Position numbers and translations under genes: made by a program
Shown: positions 6,805 through 10,839 of the stretch, one piece after another
Position numbering within the stretch: the stretch's first letter is position 1
Layout: every line of letters begins with the position of its first letter
Notes under the pieces: generated by a model
Told to the model about the DNA's origin: nothing
The model's input: the letters and a program-made list of their open reading frames with translations, nothing else
Databases searched by the model: none
Origin: Bryobacteraceae bacterium
Lineage (GTDB): Bacteria > Acidobacteriota > Terriglobia > Bryobacterales > Bryobacteraceae
Assembly (NCBI GenBank): GCA_025350445.1
Contig: JANXXV010000228.1
Span: 1 to 10,839, forward strand
Direction: 5' to 3'
Length of the DNA stretch: 10,839 nucleotides

Positions 6805-7518
6805 ATGACAACAAGTACTTTTCATGTCGCGATCATCATGGACGGAAACGGCCGTTGGGCGGCGGATCGCGCTCTTCCGCGCATTGCGGGCCACCGCAAA
6901 GGCGCTGACGCCGTTCGCAGAACCGTGGAGACTGCGCCGGGTTGCGGGATTGGCGTGCTGACCCTGTACGCATTCTCTTCAGACAACTGGCGGCGTCCAC
7001 CGGATGAAGTAAACGCCATCATGCGGCTGTTCCGGATCTATCTGGAGCGGGAGGTGGAGCGATGCGCCGCGAGCGGAGTGAGGCTGAGCGTAATCGGCCG
7101 GCGCGACCGCTTGCCCGCCGGCGTGGTGGCTGCCATCGTGTCGGCGGAGGCTGCTACCAGGGATTGCGGAGCACTGCATCTCCGGCTGGCGGTCGATTAT
7201 TCTTCGCGCGATGAAATGGTTCGAGCGGCCCAGGCGTGCGGCGCGGCGGGAGACTGGTCCCGCGATGCATTGAGCGCGGGGGTCGGACCTGACGTGGACT
7301 TGTTGATCCGGACGAGCGGTGAGCAGCGGCTGAGCGATTTCCTGCTTTGGGAATGTGCCTATGCCGAGATGTTGTTCATCGAGCGGCGGTGGCCCGACTT
7401 CGGCGCCAGGGATCTGGAAGACGCCGTTCTCTGGTTCCGTTCGCGGGACCGGCGATACGGCGCTATTCCAGCGGCCATTCCGGCGGCAATTCCCACAATC
7501 GGACTTGCAGCGCGATGA
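6805..7518 (+). CDS. uppS: Isoprenyl transferase / undecaprenyl diphosphate synthase
   Basis: Cis-prenyl transferase that extends farnesyl diphosphate with isopentenyl diphosphate to the C55 carrier lipid used for peptidoglycan and other envelope polymers. The protein has 237 residues, close to the family norm. Landmarks are [10 protein letters not shown] with catalytic Asp13, GHRKGA (29-34), [13 protein letters not shown] (53-65) and [19 protein letters not shown] (165-183). In the last motif the usual RTGGE reads RTSGE. The C-terminus carries a small tandem repeat, [11 protein letters not shown] (220-230), from near-identical 12-bp units. No ribosome binding site precedes the ATG; TAACCT at 6791-6796 lies eight bases before it. 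The gene stands alone, without cdsA or dxr beside it, so a second uppS may exist elsewhere in the genome. Confidence 0.92.
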   Translation: MTTSTFHVAIIMDGNGRWAADRALPRIAGHRKGADAVRRTVETAPGCGIGVLTLYAFSSDNWRRPPDEVNAIMRLFRIYLEREVERCAASGVRLSVIGRRDRLPAGVVAAIVSAEAATRDCGALHLRLAVDYSSRDEMVRAAQACGAAGDWSRDALSAGVGPDVDLLIRTSGEQRLSDFLLWECAYAEMLFIERRWPDFGARDLEDAVLWFRSRDRRYGAIPAAIPAAIPTIGLAAR

Positions 7519-7534
7519 TCAGACCCGATACAGT
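7505..7534 (+). promoter_or_regulatory. Possible promoter of the NIPSNAP gene
   Basis: TTGCAG (7505-7510) and TACAGT (7529-7534) are 18 bp apart. The -10 box ends eight bases before ATG 7543 and no Shine-Dalgarno sequence lies between, again suggesting a leaderless transcript. The boxes overlap the end of uppS and are imperfect. Confidence 0.35.
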
Positions 7535-7542
7535 CAGAACGT

Positions 7543-8325
7543 ATGAAACGAAGGACATTCCTGAAAGTCAGCACGGGAGGATCTCTGGCAATGGCGATGC
7601 CTCTGAGCGCGGCGGAGTCGAAGAAATCGATTATTGAGTTGCGTCAGTTCCAATTACGCAACACGGTCGACGGCATGGGGCCTCGCAGTATCGAGCATTT
7701 AAGCAAGTCCTATCTGCCCGCGCTGCGCCGGGCCGGTTCCGGACCAGTCGGATTGTTCAACAGTCTGATCTCGGCGGAAAGCCCGTACGTACTGGTTCTT
7801 TCGAGCTTTCCTTCCGTGGCGGCTTGGGACGAGGCGCACGACAAACTGAGAAAGGACAAGCAGTTCGAAAAGGAACGAGATGCTTATCGCGCCGGCGGGC
7901 CGGGTTACGTGCGGATGGAAACCATGTTGCTACGCGGTTTCGACAGCGTGCCCGATATTGTGATTCCGCCCCGGGACGACAAGCGGGCGCCGCGGATTTT
8001 CGAGCTGCGCACTTACGAATCTAACAACATCGATACGTTGAAACGTAAAGTCGGGATGTTCAACGACGGCGAGATTGGCATCTTCCGGCGGCTGAACATG
8101 CTGCCTGTGTTCTTTGGCGAAACGATTGTGGGCAGGAATATGCCGAACCTGACGTACATGTTGGCATTCGACGATTTGGCGGCGCGCGAGAAATCCTGGA
8201 AGGCCTTCGGCGGCGATCCCGAGTGGCAGAAAATGAGAGCGCAACCGGGTTTGACCGATCCTGAAATCGTTTCCAACATCAGCAATTCGATCGTTCAACC
8301 GCTCCCGCAGTCTGAGATCCGCTAA
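7543..8325 (+). CDS. Tat-exported NIPSNAP family protein
   Basis: A 260-residue protein. The N-terminus MKRRTFLKVSTGGSLAMAM has the twin-arginine motif RRTFLK and a weakly hydrophobic core, with likely cleavage near LSA-A (about 21-24), so it should be exported folded by the Tat system. Two related halves follow, each beginning with an ELR strand: IIELRQFQLRN (30-40) and IFELRTYESNN (152-162). This is the two-domain, ferredoxin-like arrangement seen in NIPSNAP proteins of Acidobacteriota and Planctomycetes. The second half has the conserved GEIGIFRR, PVFFGETIVG and MPNLTYMLAFDDLAAREKSW. The biochemical role of these bacterial proteins is not established. The gene follows uppS by 24 bases but appears to have its own promoter. 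Confidence 0.9.
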   Translation: MKRRTFLKVSTGGSLAMAMPLSAAESKKSIIELRQFQLRNTVDGMGPRSIEHLSKSYLPALRRAGSGPVGLFNSLISAESPYVLVLSSFPSVAAWDEAHDKLRKDKQFEKERDAYRAGGPGYVRMETMLLRGFDSVPDIVIPPRDDKRAPRIFELRTYESNNIDTLKRKVGMFNDGEIGIFRRLNMLPVFFGETIVGRNMPNLTYMLAFDDLAAREKSWKAFGGDPEWQKMRAQPGLTDPEIVSNISNSIVQPLPQSEIR

Positions 8326-8481
8326 GGGGAAGCTCATCGCTCGAAGCGCTTGCTTGTGCGCGGTTCCAATGTTCGCCTAAACCAGGCCGCAAACGGTGGG
8401 GATTCCCTCTGCGTGAGATCGAGATCGAGCGTGGGGCCGCTCGAGATTCGAGGTGCGGGCTGGCGCGGGCCGCAGATTTTA
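8326..8481. other. Intergenic stretch between NIPSNAP gene and tRNA-fMet
   Basis: No gene is seen. One GC hairpin is present, CGAGCG (8426-8431) with CGCTCG (8438-8443) around a 6-nt loop, but no T-run follows, so it is not a standard rho-independent terminator. Confidence 0.5.
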
Positions 8482-8511
8482 TTGCATTAAGGACACTGGC
8501 TACGCTACCAT
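8482..8511 (+). promoter_or_regulatory. Likely promoter of tRNA-fMet
   Basis: TTGCAT (8482-8487) and TACCAT (8506-8511) are 18 bp apart. The predicted start point falls at about 8517-8519, essentially at the mature 5' end of the tRNA, leaving little or no 5' leader. Confidence 0.4.
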
Positions 8512-8516
8512 GGTTC

Positions 8517-8580
<64 letters not shown>

Positions 8581-8593
<13 letters not shown>

Positions 8594-8610
8594 AAAAGAT
8601 ACATCTACTT
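8581..8610 (+). repeat. tRNA-fMet 3' end plus flank, repeat copy 1 (att-like)
   Basis: This segment covers the last 13 bases of the tRNA gene (TCCCCCGCAACCA) and 17 bases after it. It matches 9199-9227 at 28 of 30 columns with one substitution and one 1-nt gap. Integrative elements commonly use a tRNA 3' end as attachment site and restore the gene on entry, which is the pattern seen here. Confidence 0.75.
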
Positions 8611-8632
8611 TGGAGCGGCGGTTTCCAGTCGA

Positions 8633-9055
8633 TCACTCTTTCCCCCTCGCCTCCCCATTGTGGGCCCTGAACATATGTGCCCACCGTGCGTTATACAGGT
8701 GCTCCCACTTCCGTTGCACATCCGCTGAATCGGGCAAGCCCCTGACCCGAGCCAATTCCATCCCTGCCGCTTCTTCTTGTTCTTTCAAAGAAGCGCAAGT
8801 CGGACACGCTTCCTGCGGATCGACGGACTCCGACTCGGGACGCTGCAAGGCCTCGATCTCTGAGAATCGAGCCAGAGCGCATTGTTCACACACCACTACG
8901 GTTCCGCCGTCGGACTGAAGCCGCCGCTTTATCGCATCGCTAACAACGACCTTCCTTCCGCACAGCCCACAGGGGCGATCCCATGCGTGATAGTGCCGGG
9001 AGCGGAAACGATCATCGTTGCTGACCCACAAGGGGCAGATGATTGGTTCGACCAT
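8633..9055 (-). CDS. Hypothetical cysteine-rich, zinc-ribbon-like protein
   Basis: A 140-residue protein not recognised as a named family. It has three CxxC pairs, CGLC (about 30-33), CEQC (about 56-59) and CPTC (about 84-87), plus an isolated Cys at position 7. The first two pairs could hold one zinc ion as a ribbon. The C-terminal half is helical and charged (SLKEQEEAAGMELARVRGL, RKWEHLYNARWAHMF). The regular CxxC spacing supports this strand over the overlapping plus-strand frame at 8882-9178. No clear ribosome binding site is seen. It lies alone between the first two tRNA-end repeats, pointing toward the tRNA, as a carried passenger gene would. Coding status is likely but not certain; DNA or RNA binding is a guess. 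Confidence 0.55.
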   Translation of the reverse strand: MVEPIICPLWVSNDDRFRSRHYHAWDRPCGLCGRKVVVSDAIKRRLQSDGGTVVVCEQCALARFSEIEALQRPESESVDPQEACPTCASLKEQEEAAGMELARVRGLPDSADVQRKWEHLYNARWAHMFRAHNGEARGKE

Positions 9056-9191
9056 GTTCGGATTCGTCTAAGCCTCTATCGTATCGAAATCAAGCCCATG
9101 GTCAATCCAACTCTGCATCGACATCCGGAACCCGAAGATCTACAGGCTTTATCAAGGCAATACGGAAGGGTAGCCTGAGTGCGTTCGGGGC

Positions 9192-9227
9192 GTTGCAGTC
9201 CCCCGCAACCAAAAGATATATCTACTT
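9192..9227 (+). repeat. tRNA-fMet 3'-end repeat, copy 2 (att-like junction)
   Basis: TCCCCCGCAACC (9199-9210) followed by AAAAGATATATCTACTT repeats the end of the tRNA gene and its flank at 8581-8610. The bases before it differ from the tRNA and create a dyad: GTTGC (9192-9196) with GCAAC (9205-9209). It separates the zinc-ribbon unit from the hicBA unit. Confidence 0.75.
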
Positions 9228-9246
9228 CTCCTGCCTTGTCCAGCGG

Positions 9247-9252
9247 TAAAAT
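9247..9252 (+). promoter_or_regulatory. -10 box of hicB, leaderless layout
   Basis: TAAAAT ends six bases before ATG 9259, the same distance as at 5804/5811, with no Shine-Dalgarno sequence between. No good -35 box at 17 bp was found. Confidence 0.4.
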
Positions 9253-9258
9253 AAGCCC

Positions 9259-9450
9259 ATGAGCAGTGCACGATACATCCATTGGCAAGACCAAGGAATG
9301 TGGCTCGGCTACTTTGAGTTATTTCCTGACTACTTGACCCAAGGCGAGACGTTGGCGGAACTTGAGGCCAACCTTCGTGATCTGTATCGGGACCTGACGG
9401 GTGGCGAGATTCCGGGCATCCGGCGGGTCGCCGAACTGACCGTCGGATGA
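9259..9450 (+). CDS. hicB: HicB family antitoxin (short form)
   Basis: A 63-residue protein matching the short HicB antitoxins that neutralise the HicA mRNA-cleaving toxin. The body WQDQGMWLGYFELFPDYLTQ followed by GETLAELEANLRDLYRDL and GGEIPGIRRVAEL is the family pattern almost throughout. It lacks the C-terminal DNA-binding domain of longer HicB proteins. Gene order is hicB then hicA, usual for this short type, and the two overlap by four bases (ATGA at 9447-9450). The frame is intact even though the toxin gene behind it is broken. It lies between the second and third copies of the tRNA-end repeat. Confidence 0.9.
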   Translation: MSSARYIHWQDQGMWLGYFELFPDYLTQGETLAELEANLRDLYRDLTGGEIPGIRRVAELTVG

Positions 9451-9623
9451 AGCGAACGGACCTGATCCGAAAGCTGGAAGAAGCGGGATCCAAGTTTGTT
9501 CGGCACGGTGGAAATCACGACTGGTAGAGTACTCCGAGGTCCGGCATTTCTCAGCGGATACCACGGCACCGCGAGATCAACGAGTTTCTCGCAAGGCACA
9601 TTCTGAAGAAGCTCGCACCCTAA
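9447..9623 (+). pseudogene. hicA: hicA mRNA interferase toxin gene broken by an in-frame TAG
   Basis: The frame starts at ATG 9447 with MKRTDLIRKLEEAGSKFVRHGGNHDW, reaches TAG at 9525-9527, and continues without frameshift as STPRSGISQRIPRHREINEF and then LARHILKKLAP to TAA 9621-9623. Apart from the stop this is a complete HicA of 58 codons, with the catalytic His20-Gly-Gly region and the PRHREI block. The stop stands where family members have tyrosine after HD[WI], so one base change from TAC or TAT explains it. The truncated 26-residue product would lack half of the double-stranded-RNA-binding-like fold and should be inactive. No second mutation is seen, so the loss looks recent, or the base is a sequencing error. 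Confidence 0.88.
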
Positions 9624-9672
9624 CGCCGGGCGTAAACAACATGAGGAATTGAAGCGTGAGCGCTTTCGCAGT

Positions 9673-9696
9673 GTTGCACTCCCCGCAACCCAAAAG
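9673..9696 (+). repeat. tRNA-fMet 3'-end repeat, copy 3 (degenerate)
   Basis: GTTGCACTCCCCGCAACCC followed by AAAAG resembles copy 2 (9192-9215) with a few changes and the same GTTGC/GCAAC dyad. Similarity to copy 2 also runs about 20 bases upstream in looser form (TGAG, GC, TTCG blocks). The AT-rich flank seen in copies 1 and 2 is absent here. Confidence 0.55.
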
Positions 9697-9790
9697 CCGA
9701 ATTCCGGGCGCTCTCACCGTACCCGTGCAACAGGCTCCACTCCCATCTGCGATGTAGTAGCCTTTTCTTCCTTCGACTTGCGGTACCACG

Positions 9791-9921
9791 CTAATGTGCC
9801 GTCCCGGCTAATTCTTTACAACATGCTACTGGTCGCAAGGTGGGGCAGACACCTTCTGCGCGCGACCCCTCGGCGATCGCTGTCGCGCCCGTCGTCAACT
9901 CTTTCGAGGTACAGGACACTA
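9791..9921 (+). repeat. Dispersed 131-bp repeat, copy 2 (inverted relative to 1100-1230)
   Basis: It aligns with the reverse complement of 1100-1230 at about 92% by hand count. TA dinucleotides stand at both borders (9792-9793 and 9920-9921), and the ends are loosely inverted (ATGTGCCGTCC inward from the left, GTGTCCTGTAC inward from the right). That is what a TA-targeting MITE would look like. No copy of the 896-1098 element is attached here, which shows that the 131-bp piece can exist alone. Confidence 0.8.
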
Positions 9922-10207
9922 ATTCGCCGAGGTGCTTACCTTGTTCGGCCTTCGCCCTCTGAACGACTGATCTCTCCGGGAGTTGGTGCAGCTCGCCGCC
10001 TTCGAGCGTAAAGTCTCCTAGAGGGTGCAAATGAGATGTCAGCGTATTTCGATACTCACCACACTGCCGGGTTCCATCTCGGCAGAAATTCGCCGCATCC
10101 GCCAGTTGCCCTTCGAGTGATTCCCGTTGGCGGCGCGAGTCCGCTTCCTTACTTGACATTGCCCGGGCACGTTGACGACTCGGCGTCATGTTCGAAAGAT
10201 AATTCAT
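9791..10207 (-). CDS. Doubtful hypothetical ORF running through the dispersed repeat
   Basis: A 138-codon frame on the minus strand. The first 95 or so residues are charged and mildly protein-like (EADSRRQRESLEGQLADA, LHPLGDFTLEGGELHQLPE). The last 40 or so are read straight through the 131-bp repeat and end in TAG at its border. If the upstream part was once a gene, the repeat has replaced its end. No family is recognised and codon use gives no clear support; it may not be a gene. Confidence 0.25.
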   Translation of the reverse strand: MNYLSNMTPSRQRARAMSSKEADSRRQRESLEGQLADAANFCRDGTRQCGEYRNTLTSHLHPLGDFTLEGGELHQLPERSVVQRAKAEQGKHLGELVSCTSKELTTGATAIAEGSRAEGVCPTLRPVACCKELAGTAH

Positions 10208-10607
10208 TCCGCCGGTCGTGCCGGCAGAACTTCAACATCGGGAGGCCTCGGCGGTGCTTGAGGACGGGTTCCCTCCGATGGCCGCTTGGATCTGTGTCGA
10301 GTTCAGCCAAATCCCCGATCTCCGCGTCGTGTCCGCGAATCTCCACAGGGGTAAATCACGATTTCGACGCTCGGCGGACTGCGCGCCGTGATCGTCAGTT
10401 GAGTGAGTCTTCGCCTGGTTGCTTTCCTTGCCTGTGGCGCTTGAACGACGAAAGCACACAAACTTTCGGCCCCGCGAATGCCACTACTCTACCTTGCTTG
10501 GACAAACTGAGGCACGCGAGCCTTGTCCACTCCGGCAGAATTCGCCGGCGCCACAGAGGCCCGACGAGGCGTCCGGCGCAGTCCGGGGGACCTCCCCACC
10601 GCCGGGG
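10208..10607. other. Gene-poor stretch with hairpins before the MDMPI-like gene end
   Basis: No reliable coding frame was found. A nested dyad is present: GGACAA (10500-10505) pairs with TTGTCC (10523-10528), and inside it AGGC (10510-10513) can pair with GCCT (10520-10523). A second dyad follows, CCGGC (10532-10536) with GCCGG (10544-10548). No T-run accompanies either on the minus strand, so they are hairpin or REP-like sequences, not clear terminators of the minus-strand gene. Confidence 0.4.
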
Positions 10608-10838
10608 TTAAGCAACGATCGCGGTCAGATGGAAGACGTTTGCCGTCAGGTCCCGATCTCCTTCCACTTCAATCCGTGCCCGGGCGGACTCTCGATCAAT
10701 GCCCTTTGTGAAAAGACGCCAGGCTAGTTCCTGCGGTATCGTCACCCGGGCCGCGACGTCCGCCGCCGGTTGTTTCACTAGCTCCCACCCGGCTGATTCT
10801 CTTGACAGAAACCATCGTCCTCCGCATTCGCCCGAAAT
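10608..10838 (-). CDS. C-terminal end of a maleylpyruvate isomerase-like (MDMPI/DinB-type) protein (5' part outside the window)
   Basis: The minus-strand frame is open from the window edge to TAA at 10608-10610, giving 76 residues. The sequence reads ISGECGGRWFLSRESAGWEL, then VTIPQELAWRLFTKGI, then VEGDRDLTANVFHLTAIVA. This fits the C-terminal part of proteins with a maleylpyruvate isomerase N-terminal (mycothiol-dependent) domain as I recall them from Acidobacteriota: a GG-x-W strand, an AWRLFTKG helix and a GD-x-x-L turn. These proteins are often annotated as mycothiol-dependent enzymes although Acidobacteriota are not known to make mycothiol. The catalytic metal site would lie in the missing N-terminal part. 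The plus-strand frames overlapping it are shadows. Confidence 0.75.
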   Translation of the reverse strand: MSGECGGRWFLSRESAGWELVKQPAADVAARVTIPQELAWRLFTKGIDRESARARIEVEGDRDLTANVFHLTAIVA

Positions 10839-10839
10839 T

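Noticed and set aside
8426..8443. Hairpin CGAGCG/CGCTCG as a rho-independent terminator of the NIPSNAP gene
   Set aside because: No T-run follows and it lies about 100 bases after the stop.
8882..9178. 98-codon plus-strand ORF opposite the zinc-ribbon-like gene
   Set aside because: The opposite strand has regularly spaced CxxC pairs and a better protein pattern; this frame has no recognisable motif.
9192..9209. Integron attC-like site (GTTGC/GCAAC dyad)
   Set aside because: The dyad does not fit the attC core GTTRRRY/RYYYAAC, and no integron integrase is present; the tRNA-end explanation is simpler.
9525..9527. TAG in hicA as a recoded (pyrrolysine or readthrough) codon
   Set aside because: No readthrough element is evident and a single nonsense change of a tyrosine codon suffices.
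10218..10391. Short plus-strand frame (GTG start) with a fairly protein-like middle, EASAVLEDGFPPMAAW
   Set aside because: No ATG, no ribosome binding site, no known family, and only 57 codons; not enough to call a gene.
10036..10611. 191-codon plus-strand ORF
   Set aside because: Arg/Ser/Pro-rich composition without motifs, covering hairpins and an opposing frame; typical of off-frame GC-rich sequence.

Overview
The window most likely comes from an Acidobacteriota genome of the Solibacter/Bryobacter group. The truncated first gene carries the C-terminal repeat domain known as TIGR03437, first described from Solibacter. The other genes (NIPSNAP Tat protein, HTH_34 regulator paired with a membrane protein, MDMPI-like protein, DmpA-type P1 peptidase) fit that group. 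The sequence is moderately GC-rich, and this assignment is inferred from family recall, not from a search.

Layout. 1-523 is the 3' end of a large extracellular protein gene. 524-1230 holds a doubtful small secreted ORF, then a MITE-like element with 29-bp terminal inverted repeats (896-1098), then a 131-bp dispersed repeat (1100-1230) that runs into the stop codon of a P1-family peptidase gene (1227-2189, minus). Divergent from the peptidase is a tight operon, mlaE-mlaF-mlaD-hpnK-like (2251-5753). It encodes a lipid-transport ABC importer core (permease, ATPase, MCE substrate-binding protein) plus a YdjC/HpnK-type sugar deacetylase, suggesting envelope lipid or hopanoid work. Next come a membrane protein overlapping a winged-helix regulator (5811-6777), an undecaprenyl diphosphate synthase (6805-7518) and a Tat-exported NIPSNAP protein (7543-8325).

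From 8517 the character changes. An initiator tRNA-fMet gene (8517-8593) is followed by two short gene units, each closed by a copy of the tRNA 3' end (9199-9227 and, weaker, 9680-9696). Unit one holds a cysteine-rich, zinc-ribbon-like minus-strand gene. Unit two holds a hicBA toxin-antitoxin pair in which hicA is broken by one in-frame TAG. No integrase is visible. A second copy of the 131-bp repeat lies inverted at 9791-9921. The last 900 bp are gene-poor, ending with the 3' end of a maleylpyruvate-isomerase-like (MDMPI) gene on the minus strand that runs off the window.

The most notable points are the tRNA-3'-end-bounded gene units, the toxin nonsense mutation, the two repeat families, an MlaF ATPase with serine in place of the Walker B catalytic glutamate, an exact 34-residue repeat in MlaD, and several starts that look leaderless.
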